Positions 25,497 through 34,505 of a DNA stretch of 64,000 bases are shown piece after piece. Origin of the DNA: CAWJKP01 sp963843465 (GTDB taxonomy: Bacteria > Planctomycetota > Planctomycetia > Pirellulales > Thermoguttaceae); assembly GCA_963843465.1 (NCBI GenBank), contig CAWJKP010000003.1:62001-126000 (forward strand). The letters are read 5' to 3'. How positions within the stretch are numbered: the first letter of the stretch is position 1; each line of letters begins with the position of its first letter. The translations under genes were made by a program, and so were the position numbers. The notes beneath the pieces were generated by a model. It saw only the letters and a program-made list of their open reading frames with translations. It did not search any database and was not told the origin of the DNA.

Positions 25497-25766
25497 CTAC
25501 TTGGACTTGCGCTTCAGTTCCGCGTCGTGCGCCTTGAGAAACTTGGCGATCTCCTCGCTGAAGGCCAGCAGACGCTCCCATTGCTCGACGTAGAGCGTGA
25601 CGGGCATCCGCTGGAGCCCATAGAGGCTCACGCCCCCCTTTTGGCTAACCCTGCATTCGAGTTGCCCGCGGGGCCGAGCCTGCTCGGCCTCTTCGAGCAT
25701 CTTGGTGGCGTCCTCGACCCGGATTTCTCCTGAGGCGACCTTGGCCAGAATCTCTTCCTTCTTCAT
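25497..25766 (-). CDS. Small hypothetical protein with SHOCT-like N-terminus
   Basis: The protein is 89 residues. It begins MKKEEILAKVASGEIRVEDA, a pattern like the short helical SHOCT-type motifs in which residues EIL-K-A-GEI---A recur. The C-terminus is Lys-rich (AHDAELKRKSK), preceded by WERLLAFSEEIAKFLK. There is no signal or membrane segment. It may act with the TPR/OGT gene 121 bases downstream in the same direction, which is not shown. Codon use is normal for the window. Confidence 0.6.
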   Translation of the reverse strand: MKKEEILAKVASGEIRVEDATKMLEEAEQARPRGQLECRVSQKGGVSLYGLQRMPVTLYVEQWERLLAFSEEIAKFLKAHDAELKRKSK

Positions 25767-25840
25767 GCTATCTCTCCGTCTCTCCATCTGGTGGGCAGCA
25801 AGGAACCATTCTAATGGCCGGGCTGCCCTGGAGTCAACCT

Positions 25841-25944
25841 TGGAGTGCGGCGACTTGTCGCCGCTTTTTCGCGAGCTGTGGGACCTATGAGACCTAGCCG
25901 CCAATCTGCCGCGCAAAAAAGCGGCGACAAGTCGCCGCACTCCA
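25841..25944. repeat. GAGTGCGGCGACTTGTCGCCGC inverted repeat
   Basis: The arms run from TGGAGTGCGGCGACTTGTCG at 25841 to the inverse ending GCCGCACTCCA at 25944, with a spacer of about 50 bases. Confidence 0.85.
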
Positions 25945-25954
25945 GAAGGCAATC

Positions 25955-26046
25955 GTAGGGTGGGACAAGGCCGCCGTGGCGGCCGCCGGCCCACCAGCAG
26001 CGGTCGGTGGGCCGGCGCTCGCTAGCGCGAGCTTGTCCCACCCTAC
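25955..26046. repeat. GTAGGGTGGGACAAG family repeat (copy a)
   Basis: It is bounded by GTAGGGTGGGACAAG and its inverse CTTGTCCCACCCTAC, with inner GCCGGCCCACC / GGTGGGCCGGC arms. Complete relatives lie at 34405-34505, 36028-36125 and 44600-44693. Confidence 0.9.
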
Positions 26047-26063
26047 TCGTCTTCGGCCGATCC

Positions 26064-27785
26064 CTATTTCCGCTTGCCGGCGCCGGAGGCGGCCATTCCC
26101 AGGGCCTTGAGTACCCCCGGCTCTACCTCCAGCCGCAGTCGCACGCCGCTTTCGATCGGGCTGGCCACCAGGCTTACATGGTCCTGGTAGGGGGATTTGG
26201 CCAATAGATCGGCGGCCAACGCCGCCTTCGGGCGGTCCTCCTCCTTGCCAATGTCGGCCACAAGCTTCGTCAGCTTCTCCGCATCCAGCCTGATTCGCAG
26301 CGGCGGAACCGCCTTGCCGGCCAACTCGTTGGACTTGTCGATGACCGTCTTGATCAGGTCCATCGGGGATCGTCCGGCCGCGAAATAGACGCTCTTGGGG
26401 CCGATCCCCACGGCGACTTCCAGCGTGTCCCCAATCATCTTGGCGACCTTCTCCTGGTTGTCATCCCCACCAGGAAGAGGGATGCCGATGGTGTGGAACT
26501 TCACGCCCTTATGCTCGCCTGCGTCGAGCTTGACCAACGAACCGACCGCCGGGTTCTCATCGGAGACGGCAGCCACCAGATCCTTGACGGCCTGATTCAA
26601 CTTGTCGCCGTCGACAATCACCCCACCGGCAACCAGCGTCAAGGCGCCCGGTTTGGCGACGACCGCCAGCCCGCCGTCCGCACGGCCGGCGGCCAGCGTC
26701 GAACGGATCACGTCCAACACCTCGTTGACCAGCTTGCGGCCCATCACCGCCTTTTCCTCCGATTGGTGCTGTTGCTCGATGTCCGCCAGGGCTTTCTTGC
26801 GAATCAGGTCGGCGACGTTGGCCAATTCGGCGGCGTCGGCGGCCGAGATGGTCCGCGTCCAGTTGCCCACCAGCAGGGCCTCGGGCAGCAGGAAGCCGCC
26901 GAAGTCGGTCTTGGCTTGGCCCAGCGCGGCGAACTCGCGGGCCGCCTGGGTGCCGGGCAGGGCCGTCACCACCAGGTCCAGATAGGTCTTCTCCGCCTTC
27001 TGATCCAACGACCAGCCGATCGTCACTTGCTCGATCTCGTCGATCCCCCTGGCGATGCCCCGAACGATCTGCTCGCCAATGATTCTCCGGACGGCCTGCT
27101 CGTCGGGGTTCTCGCCGGGGTGCTGCTTGAGATCCTGCCGGGTCTTGGCCCGGATGCCGGCGATCAGCATTTTGCGGATCTCGGCCGGGACGTAGCTCGG
27201 GTTGAAGCGGACGGCCAGGTCGTACTGCCGGCTCAGGCCGGCCAGGAGCTTCATGGGGTTCGCCGGAGGCGTGGCCAGACGTTCCAGCCGGTCGGAGAAG
27301 ACGGCCCAGTCGTCGACTTGCTTGACGTAGAAGGACTTGCCCTCCTTGTTCTTCAGTTCCAGAGCCCCGTCGCCCGCGTCCTTGGACGGTCCGGTCGCCG
27401 GTTCGAGTACTTGCAAGAGAGTCTTCAAGTCGGTGACGGGGACCAACGCGTAGCCGGAGAGCAATTGCTCGGGCTGGCGGACTCCCTGGGCGAACTTTTC
27501 CTGGTCCAACAGGACCACCGCACCCCAAGGCCGGTCTTTATCCAGGCCCGCCAGCGGCTGATTCTTCAGCACAATCTGCAACAACACCTCCAAGCCCACC
27601 GCCAGGTTTGGATTGCCGGCCAGCCGGCCGACATAGGCGACGTCGCCTTTCAGCCCGTTGTAGCCGGAGAAGGCGAGCACGGCCAAGGGCTTTTCGGCGT
27701 TGGGCGAGTCGGCCAGCGCCGCCGCGGCGGTTCCCGCGCCGAGCAAAAGGGCCACTACGATCGTTGAAAACCAGGTCTTTCTCAT
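26064..27785 (-). CDS. Secreted hypothetical protein, about 573 aa
   Basis: MRKTWFSTIVVALLLGAGTA followed by AAALA is a clear Sec signal peptide, so the protein is exported. The start at 27785 follows a GGAGAGAAG Shine-Dalgarno. The mature protein is alpha/beta, rich in LL-AL and Asp/Lys surface helices, with no catalytic motif I recognise. A central VADLIRKKALADIEQQHQ helix and a VAVGIGPKSVYFAAGRSP strand are visible. Its style (long, secreted, pairwise similar halves) resembles the large unknown proteins common in planctomycetes, including the gene at 1194-3110. Function unknown. Confidence 0.75.
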   Translation of the reverse strand: MRKTWFSTIVVALLLGAGTAAAALADSPNAEKPLAVLAFSGYNGLKGDVAYVGRLAGNPNLAVGLEVLLQIVLKNQPLAGLDKDRPWGAVVLLDQEKFAQGVRQPEQLLSGYALVPVTDLKTLLQVLEPATGPSKDAGDGALELKNKEGKSFYVKQVDDWAVFSDRLERLATPPANPMKLLAGLSRQYDLAVRFNPSYVPAEIRKMLIAGIRAKTRQDLKQHPGENPDEQAVRRIIGEQIVRGIARGIDEIEQVTIGWSLDQKAEKTYLDLVVTALPGTQAAREFAALGQAKTDFGGFLLPEALLVGNWTRTISAADAAELANVADLIRKKALADIEQQHQSEEKAVMGRKLVNEVLDVIRSTLAAGRADGGLAVVAKPGALTLVAGGVIVDGDKLNQAVKDLVAAVSDENPAVGSLVKLDAGEHKGVKFHTIGIPLPGGDDNQEKVAKMIGDTLEVAVGIGPKSVYFAAGRSPMDLIKTVIDKSNELAGKAVPPLRIRLDAEKLTKLVADIGKEEDRPKAALAADLLAKSPYQDHVSLVASPIESGVRLRLEVEPGVLKALGMAASGAGKRK

Positions 27786-27887
27786 TTCTTCTCTCCCAAG
27801 GTTGGAAATTTTCCCCATGGCCGTTATTCGTTGCCGGCCGGCCGATCTTGCCAACGGTGGCCGGAATTTTCCGGGAAATCTATAGGG

Positions 27888-28305
27888 GTCGGGGGTTGGG
27901 GGACGGCGGACGGGGGCCGGCGGACGGGGGTCGGGAGACGGGCGAGGCGGGGAGCTTCGAGATGCTCTTGCGACGACCTCGGGCTACAAGACCACGAGAC
28001 TATACTGCACGCGGACGAAAATGAGACGTTTCCGCCGCGGGCATAGTAACCCGAAGCGTAAGCGAGGTGACAGGTTACATCCCTCGCTTACGCTTCGGGT
28101 TACTATTAGTCTCGCCCGCGTGCGGTATAACAAGGCATAGCATAGGCGCCTTAACGGCCGACACTAGACACAGGCAGTGGGCCCAGCGCACAAGGGCGAC
28201 TGCGATCGCGGGCCTCCTGGGACCCGGCCTGCGCAAGCGCGTGGCCATTGTCCCGACCCCTGGCCCCCGACCCCCGTCCGCTGGCCCCCGACCCCCGACC
28301 CCCGC
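27888..28305. repeat. Repeat-filled gap: G-rich and C-rich inverted tracts around a CCCGAAGCGTAAGCGAGG palindrome
   Basis: A GGGGGTTGGGGGACGG-type tract at 27888-27945 returns inverted as CCCCCGACCCCCG at 28252-28305. Between them, 28043-28067 and 28082-28106 are perfect 25-base arms of the family also seen at 21076-21128. No gene lies in 27786-28305. Confidence 0.8.
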
Positions 28306-28527
28306 TTATCGTTCCCGATAGGTGATGCGACCCTTGGTCAGGTCGTACGGCGACAGTTCCACGCGGACTTTGTCCCCGGGAACGATACGGATGAAGTTCT
28401 TCCGCATGCGGCCGGCAACGTGCGCGGTGACGATATGGCCGCCATTATCCAATTGCACGCGAAACCGCGTATTGGCTAATGCTTCCGTCACCACGCCTTC
28501 CACCTCAAGCGCTTTTTCTTTAGGCAT
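28306..28527 (-). CDS. infA: Translation initiation factor IF-1
   Basis: The protein is 73 residues, standard for IF-1, and is a single S1/OB fold: VEGVVTEALANTRFRVQLDN, then HVAGRMRKNFIRIVPGD and LSPYDLTKGRI. IF-1 occupies the ribosomal A site during initiation. The start at the ATG ending at 28527 (MPKEKALEVEG) follows GAGGAG and fits planctomycete IF-1. A longer frame adds five residues and lacks a ribosome-binding site. The gene is alone here, not in a ribosomal-protein operon. Confidence 0.96.
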   Translation of the reverse strand: MPKEKALEVEGVVTEALANTRFRVQLDNGGHIVTAHVAGRMRKNFIRIVPGDKVRVELSPYDLTKGRITYRER

Positions 28528-28780
28528 AAACTCCTCGCTCACCAGACCTTGGCAGTAAAGTCATTGCCACGACAACCCCGGCATTTTATCATCCTAACAG
28601 ATCCCAAGGAGCAGTCCAGAGCAATCCGCAGCAGACGGGCGTGCGGATCGGTCAACACCAGCTTGCCAGAGACCAAGGGTCGCGGCGGCGGTTTATAATG
28701 CACGCGGGACTACGAACAGCGCATTTCCGACCGCGTGCAGTATTACCTACCATGGAGGGGATCCCTGGTGGAGAAGAGCC

Positions 28781-30370
28781 ATGACCCGTGCGGCTTGGGG
28801 GCGATCCTTGGTTTTCCTGGCGCCGGCGCTGCTTTGCCTGGCTAGCCTTGTCGTCCTGGCGGCCGGACCGCACAAATCGCCGCATCAGACTGCCCCATCG
28901 GACCTGGCGTCCTCCAGCGGGCCGCGGGCCGTCTCCTCCGCCACGCCGTGCGTCCGCATCGACAGCGAGGCACACCTGCACTACACCCCCTTCTTGCGGG
29001 GCGATACGATCCCGGATTTCTCCTATTGCGGGTTTGGCGGCGGTGGGGTGCCTCTACCCCAGGCAGTTGTCCGGCAGACCATCGAGCCGGCCTCCGGCGC
29101 GGACGATATGGCCCGCATCCAGGCGGCATTGGACGCGGTTGCCCGGTTGCCTTTGGGGAGCGACCGGATGCGCGGCGCGGTGCTGCTGCGGCGAGGGACC
29201 TACCGGCTCGCCCGATCGTTGCGGATCAACGACGACGGGATCGTGCTTCGCGGGGAAGGGCCGTCGGAAGACGGCACCGTGTTGCTGGCCACCGGCACGG
29301 TCCAAGGAACCCTGATCGAGGTGGCGGGCGAGGGCGTCGAAAAGGTCCTCCCCAAGACCAGGCGTTCGGTCGTCGACGCTTATGTTCCCGTCGGCGCCCG
29401 CTGCTTCACGCTGGATTCCGTCGAGGGCCTGAGCGTGGGCGCCGCGGTGAGCGTCTTCCGGCCGAGCAGGCCCAAGTGGCTGCAACTGCTGGGCGTGGAG
29501 GTGCCCAAGGACAAGCAGAGCAGAGCCCGGCTGGCCAAGAGCGAGGGCCTCTATTTCGACCGCCTGATCGCCCGCATCGAGGGACGGAAGATCACGCTCG
29601 ACGCCCCCTTGGGCAACTCGCTGGACGCCGATTTCGGCGGCGGCCTGGTCTTTCGCTCCCAGTTCCACCAGCGGATCCGCAACGTGGGCATCGAGGACCT
29701 CCGCGGCGACTGCCAGTTGGAGGGCGAAGAAGACGAGAACCACGCCCGGGTCTTCGTCGGGCTCTCGGCCGTGGAGAACGCCTGGGTCCGGCGGGTCACG
29801 GCGGTCCACTTCGCCTCCGCGGCAGTGAGCGTCGGGCAGGGGACGAAGTGGGTCACCGTCGAGGATTCCGCTTGCCTGGACCCCGTCGGCCGCTCCGGCG
29901 GCGAACGTTGCGGCTTCGAGATCGCCGGGGGCCAGTTGACGCTTGTCCAGCGCTGCGTCACCCGCAACGGCAGCCATGATTTTGTCACCGGGGCGGCGGA
30001 GGGACCGAACGTCTTTCTCGATTGTTCGGCCGCCAAGGCCCACGCCCAAAGCGGTCCCCAGAAGCACTGGGCCGTAGCCACGCTGTACGATAACGTCCGC
30101 ATCGAGGGGGGCGACCTGATGGTCACCTGCCGGGGAAACCGCCCCGGCTGGACCGGCGCCAGCCAGGTCTTCTGGAACTGCCGGGCCGACACGATCCGCT
30201 GCGACTCGCCTCCCACGGCGCTGAACTGGGCCGTCGGCTGCTCGGCCCGTCGCCGCTTGGGCGACGGCCACTGGGAGTTCGAGCGGGTCCCGGCCGAGCC
30301 GCCGAGCCTCTATCGGGCCCAACTCCGCGATCGCCTCGGCCCGGCCGCCCTGGCGAACCTGGGCGAATGA
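28781..30370 (+). CDS. Secreted right-handed beta-helix (pectin-lyase-fold) protein
   Basis: The protein is 529 residues. The N-terminal hydrophobic LVFLAPALLCLASLVVLAAG is a signal peptide. From about residue 110 the sequence follows a Pectate_lyase_3-like start (DDMARIQAALDAV, then GAVLLRRGTYRLA, IVLRGEG) and continues in short beta-helix coils (IRNVGIEDLRGD, AVENAWVRRVTAV, VTVEDSACLDP, QRCVTRNGSHDF). Such proteins bind or cleave polysaccharides outside the cell; the specific substrate is not evident. A palindromic repeat lies immediately after the stop. Divergent from infA, with a 253-base gap. Confidence 0.8.
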   Translation: MTRAAWGRSLVFLAPALLCLASLVVLAAGPHKSPHQTAPSDLASSSGPRAVSSATPCVRIDSEAHLHYTPFLRGDTIPDFSYCGFGGGGVPLPQAVVRQTIEPASGADDMARIQAALDAVARLPLGSDRMRGAVLLRRGTYRLARSLRINDDGIVLRGEGPSEDGTVLLATGTVQGTLIEVAGEGVEKVLPKTRRSVVDAYVPVGARCFTLDSVEGLSVGAAVSVFRPSRPKWLQLLGVEVPKDKQSRARLAKSEGLYFDRLIARIEGRKITLDAPLGNSLDADFGGGLVFRSQFHQRIRNVGIEDLRGDCQLEGEEDENHARVFVGLSAVENAWVRRVTAVHFASAAVSVGQGTKWVTVEDSACLDPVGRSGGERCGFEIAGGQLTLVQRCVTRNGSHDFVTGAAEGPNVFLDCSAAKAHAQSGPQKHWAVATLYDNVRIEGGDLMVTCRGNRPGWTGASQVFWNCRADTIRCDSPPTALNWAVGCSARRRLGDGHWEFERVPAEPPSLYRAQLRDRLGPAALANLGE

Positions 30371-30376
30371 GGGTGA

Positions 30377-30461
30377 GTGTCGCCTTTCGCTCCGCGAAAG
30401 TGGGCGGGCTGCGGCGAAATAATCCGGGATAACGCAGCTTTCGCGGAGCGAAAGGCGACAC
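30377..30461. repeat. CGCCTTTCGCTCCGCGAAAG inverted repeat
   Basis: Perfect 24-base arms lie at 30377-30400 and 30438-30461, from the same family as 3277-3334. The element lies between convergent genes. Confidence 0.9.
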
Positions 30462-30502
30462 TTATTTACTCGCCGATCCTTACGTCCTTCTTCCTTCCTC
30501 CC

Positions 30503-32067
30503 TCATCCTTCCTTCCCGCGGAAGCGATTCCAGTCGATGCCCAGCTTGCGCATGCGGCGCGGAGCGTGTGGGGATTGATCTCCAACACTGCGGCGGCGCC
30601 GTGCGGGCCTTCGATGCGGCCTCCCGTGGCACTCAGCGCGGACTCGATGTGCCGCTTCATGGCGGCGTCCAGGGGAAGAATCTGGGTAGGCGCCGCGGGC
30701 AGCGCGGGGGCCGCGGGCAGCGGCTCGGGCGGCAACGTTTCCCGCCCGGTCCCCACGCCCAGCGCCGTGGCCACCTCCAGCTTCCGCCCGTCGCCGAGAA
30801 TGGCCGCGCGGTCCAGCACCGTGCCCAGCTCGCGGACGTTCCCCGGCCAGGGATAGGAGACCAACAACCGCAGGTCCTCCGCCGAGGGCATCAGCGGCGT
30901 GAGGCCGAACCGCGTGGCGGCCCGCTGGGCAAAGTGCCGGGCCAGGGCGGGGATGTCCTCGGGCCGCTCCCGCAACAACGGCAGGCTGATGGGGAAGACG
31001 GCCAGGCGATACCAGAGGTCTTCGCGGAACTTCGCCTCGCGGACCATGCCCGACAGGTCGCGGTGCGTGGCCGCCACGATCCGCACGTCGACGGTAATCG
31101 GCTGCTGTCCACCCACCCGCTCGAAGGAGCCGTCCTGGAGCACGCGGAGCAGCCGCACCTGGGCGGCTGGGGGCAGTTCGCCGATCTCGTCCAGGAAGAG
31201 CGTGCCCCGGTCGGCCCGCTCGAACCAGCCGCGGTGCGTCTCGGTGGCCCCCGTGAAGCTGCCCTTTTCGTGGCCGAAGAGCTGCGAGTCGATCAGCTCC
31301 GCCGGGACCGCACCGCAGTTGACGCGGATGAACGGGCCGCCGGACCGGGGCGAGCGCTCATGGATCGCCCGGGCGATGACCTCCTTTCCGGTGCCGGTCT
31401 GGCCGAAGATCAGCACCGGCACGTCGGACCGCCCGACCAGTTTCACCCGCTCCATCACCGCCTGGAGGCCCGAGTCGGCGCCGATGATCGTATCGCCCAG
31501 CGCGCTGCGGCCGAGCCTGGTCAACAGCGACTGGCAGTCGGCCTCGGCCGCCTCGCGCAAGGCGGCCATTTCGCGGACCCGGCCGTCGTTCTCCAGGGCC
31601 ACGGAAAACGGCTCCCGCAGGGCGTCGAGGATCGTCGCGTGCGTGGGGCTGAAGGACCCCGGCGGCCGTGCAACCAGCAACAACACGCCCGCCGGTCCGT
31701 GCTGGTCGACCAGTCCGATCGCCATCAACTCGCCATCGACCGCGTGCGGACGCAAGGCGGCCAAGGGGCCGCCTTCGTCCGGCGTGGCGGGGTGGTAAAT
31801 CTCCCGCCCGTTGCACCAGGCGAGGATCTGCTGGAGCTGGGCGTGCGGGACCTCGCTGCGGCTCTCCTCCAAGGCGTGGCCATCGGCGCGGGCAACGGCC
31901 ACCGTCTCCAGGGAGCAGCGGGTAACGTCGATCCGCCGCACGAGGATCTGCTCCAGGGGCATTCGCCGCATCAACAACTCGCCGATGGCCAAGGTCGACT
32001 CGGTGATGCGGATGTGGCGGCACGCCTCGCGCCATACATCGAGCATGATACGTCGGAACTTTTCCAT
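30503..32067 (-). CDS. Sigma-54-dependent transcriptional activator, GAF-like sensor (3' frameshift near 30556)
   Basis: The N-terminal 180 or so residues resemble a GAF sensor (no phosphorylatable receiver). The AAA+ domain follows: Walker A GQTGTGKE, the sigma-54 contact loop GSFTGA (usual form GAFTGA), Walker B GTLFLDEIGE and the PWPGNVREL sensor II. The C-terminal Fis-type HTH begins GRIEGPHGAAAVLEINPHTL. Just after LRA the frame is broken. As given, the protein runs on to 30466 with unnatural residues; restoring one base yields RMRKLGIDWNRFRG and a stop at 30503, the expected family ending. So the recognition helix is intact only if that base is restored. It activates RNA polymerase-sigma-54 by ATP hydrolysis; targets are not evident. 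Confidence 0.88.
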
Positions 32068-32565
32068 TTCAGGCCAGCCTCAGAGGGTACATCCGTGAAA
32101 TATGACGGTCATTCTACCACAGGATCGGCCTGCGCCCAGCAAGTATCACAGTTTCCCCCGGACTGATCGCCACGTCTGGTGGGACGATCGGAAAGCAGAT
32201 CCGCCGACTGAACGTTGCACGGCCTTTGCAATCGTTGTGCCACTCCAAAGCGTGGGAGACCAACCCATGAGTCTCCCGAAGGAAGCGGGGGACTACGGGA
32301 CGAACCTCTACGCCGCGTGGGTGTCCACCATGGGGTGCCAGATGGGACATTCTTGGTGCTTGATCCGCAAGTCATTGGCACGAAATAAGTTATGTGCTTG
32401 ATTTCTGCTCCCAGCCCGCTCCTTCTGAAGACGCAAAAGTCACTTTGCTTGACTGTCTCGATTTTGACAGATAATTCTGCATATATTCTTGACGGTGTTA
32501 GGCACGTCGGGGTTTATTGACTGCGGTCGGTCCGGTTCGATTCGGGATCTCTAAGGGTAGCTTGC
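32068..32565. other. Intergenic region without a supported gene
   Basis: This 498-base gap lies between divergent regulators. The short ORFs on both strands lack ribosome-binding sites and natural composition. A TTGACT (32449-32454), 15-base spacer and GATAAT (32470-32475) is a plausible promoter for the kinase gene, and TTGACA also occurs at 32464-32469. Confidence 0.4.
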
Positions 32566-33744
32566 ATGGTAAATTCGGGTGGTTTGGAAAGCGCGGCGCC
32601 CCTGTTCGATCAGCAGGACAGGGCCGTGCCCCACAATCCGGATCAGCAAAGCTCAGAACGTCCGGCGACTTCCGGGGTTGCTTCGCCGACCGGCCGGCGA
32701 GGGCCGCGCCCGCGGCTCCTGGCCTGGCTGCTGGCCTTTCCCATGTTCGTGAAGATCCTGGGCATCACCGTGCTGGTGCTGACGGTCTTCGCGCTGGGCG
32801 ATCGCCTGATGGCCCGGCAGTTGGTGCGGATCGACCGCTCGACGGTTTTGGCGCTGGCGCTGAGCCTGGTCGTGGCGGCCGGGCTGGCGGCCCTTCTGGC
32901 GCACCTGGTGAGCCGTCCGATCAACCGGCTGGTGGAGGCCGCCCACGGCATCGGCGAGGGGAACTTCAACGTCCGCGCCGCGGCGATCTGCGAGGACGAG
33001 ATCGGCCATTTGGCCGTGGCCTTCAACGACATGGCCCAGCGGCTGGCCGAGTATCGCCGCCAGGTGCTGGAGACCGATCGCGACCGCCGGCGGCTGATCC
33101 AGCGGATCGTCGACAGCCAGGAAGAAGAGCGGAAGCACATCGCCCGGGAGCTGCACGACCAGGTGGGCCAGTCGCTGATGGCGCTGTTGTTGTGGGTGCA
33201 GTCGGAGTGCCAGTTCCGGCAGTCGCCGGGCAGCTTTTGTCCGCAGTTGGAAAGCAAGATCCGCGAGCTGGCCGACGAGATCCATCGCTTGACCTGGGGC
33301 ATGAGGCCGTCGATCCTCGACCACTATGGGCTGGACACGGCGCTGAACCGCTACCTCGAGGAAACCTCGCGGAAGACGGACATCGCCATGGACTACCAAT
33401 CCAGCGGGCCGCCGGAGGCGGGCCGTCTGCCGGACCGCTTGGAAGTCTCGGTGTACCGCATCGTGCAAGAGGCGATCACCAACGTCGTGCGTCATGCGAA
33501 GGCCAAGCGGGCGAGCGTCGTCTTGCTGCGGACCCGCGAGGACCTGACGGTGCTGGTGGAGGACGACGGCTGCGGTTTCGACCCGGCGGTCCTGCCCGCC
33601 AAGCCGCGGCTGGGATTGACCGGTATCCGGGAGCGTGCGACTTTGTTCGGCGGCGTCTGTACCGTGGAGTCGGAGCCCGGTCACGGCACCACCATTCGTA
33701 TCAAGATTCCCTTGGATGAAAAGCTATGCCTATCCGCATCCTGA
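32566..33744 (+). CDS. NarL-type sensor histidine kinase (HisKA_3)
   Basis: The protein is 392 residues. Two transmembrane segments (about 60-78 and 93-113) are separated by only a dozen residues, so there is almost no extracytoplasmic sensor. A HAMP-like segment follows (SRPINRLVEAAHGIGEGNF, about 116-165), then HisKA_3 with phospho-acceptor His197 in ARELHDQVGQSL, and an HATPase with DDGCGFDP and GLTGIRERA (ATP lid). It phosphorylates itself and then the response regulator encoded immediately downstream, whose start overlaps this stop by 19 bases (33726-33744). The signal is probably membrane or cytoplasmic, which is inference from the short loop. Confidence 0.9.
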   Translation: MVNSGGLESAAPLFDQQDRAVPHNPDQQSSERPATSGVASPTGRRGPRPRLLAWLLAFPMFVKILGITVLVLTVFALGDRLMARQLVRIDRSTVLALALSLVVAAGLAALLAHLVSRPINRLVEAAHGIGEGNFNVRAAAICEDEIGHLAVAFNDMAQRLAEYRRQVLETDRDRRRLIQRIVDSQEEERKHIARELHDQVGQSLMALLLWVQSECQFRQSPGSFCPQLESKIRELADEIHRLTWGMRPSILDHYGLDTALNRYLEETSRKTDIAMDYQSSGPPEAGRLPDRLEVSVYRIVQEAITNVVRHAKAKRASVVLLRTREDLTVLVEDDGCGFDPAVLPAKPRLGLTGIRERATLFGGVCTVESEPGHGTTIRIKIPLDEKLCLSAS

Positions 33745-34379
33745 TCGCTGACGATCATGCCGTGTTCCGCAGCGGGCTTCGCGCCCTGCTGGAGAAAGAA
33801 GAGGACGTGGAAGTGGTGGCCGAGACCGGCGACGGCAATGCGACCGTCGACGCGGTCGATCATTACGAGGTCGACGTGCTGATCCTCGACATCACCATGC
33901 CCGGAATGCCCGGCACCAAGGTGGCCGAGGCGGTGCTCAAGAAGCAGCCGGACCTGGCCATCGTGGTGCTCACCATGCACGAGGACGAGTACTACGTGCA
34001 GCAGCTCTTGGCCATGGGGGTCCGGGCGTTCGTGCTCAAGAAGTCGACCGGCACCGACTTGATCCAGGCGATCCGCGCCGCGGCCCGCAAAGAGCAGTAC
34101 GTCGATCCCGCCCTGGCGGGCACCGTGATCCACGCCTACCTCGGCCGCCGCGCCAAACGCAAAGGGCAGACCAAGGCCGGCCTGCTCACGCCCCGCGAAC
34201 AGGAGGTCTGCTGCCTCCTGGCCAGCGGCCACACCAACGCCGAAATCTCCGAAAAGCTGGCGATCTCCGAGCGGACCGTGGAAACCCACCGAGCCCACAT
34301 CATGAGCAAGCTCGACCTCGACAGCCGCGCCGACCTGGTCCGCTTCGCCATCGATCACGGGCTGATGAAAGTGCCGTGA
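33726..34379 (+). CDS. NarL/FixJ-family response regulator
   Basis: The protein is 217 residues. The receiver domain has the acidic pair DD at 9-10, phospho-acceptor Asp55 (VLILDITMPGMPG), Thr in VVLTMHEDEYYV and Lys in FVLKKSTG. The C-terminal LuxR-type HTH has LTPREQEVCCLLASGHTN, then AEISEKLAISERTVETHR. It is the partner of the kinase gene it overlaps. Target promoters are unknown. A GTAGGGTGGG repeat follows 26 bases after the stop. Confidence 0.93.
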   Translation: MPIRILIADDHAVFRSGLRALLEKEEDVEVVAETGDGNATVDAVDHYEVDVLILDITMPGMPGTKVAEAVLKKQPDLAIVVLTMHEDEYYVQQLLAMGVRAFVLKKSTGTDLIQAIRAAARKEQYVDPALAGTVIHAYLGRRAKRKGQTKAGLLTPREQEVCCLLASGHTNAEISEKLAISERTVETHRAHIMSKLDLDSRADLVRFAIDHGLMKVP

Positions 34380-34404
34380 GAGTGGCGAGTGGTGAGCTAG
34401 ACGA

Positions 34405-34505
34405 GTAGGGTGGGACAAGCTCGCTTCAAGCGAGCGCCGGCCCACCAATCCCTCGCCAACCCTTGGTGGGCCGGCGGCCGCCAGGGCGGCCTTGTCCCAC
34501 CCTAC
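34405..34505. repeat. GTAGGGTGGGACAAG family repeat (copy b)
   Basis: A complete inverted element between the convergent regulator and PQQ-propeller genes. The stop of the latter gene (34503-34505) is its last three bases. Confidence 0.9.

Noticed and set aside
32520..32560. GGTTCGATTC resembling a tRNA T-arm
   Set aside because: The flanking bases do not pair into a T-stem, and no acceptor, D or anticodon arm can be drawn.
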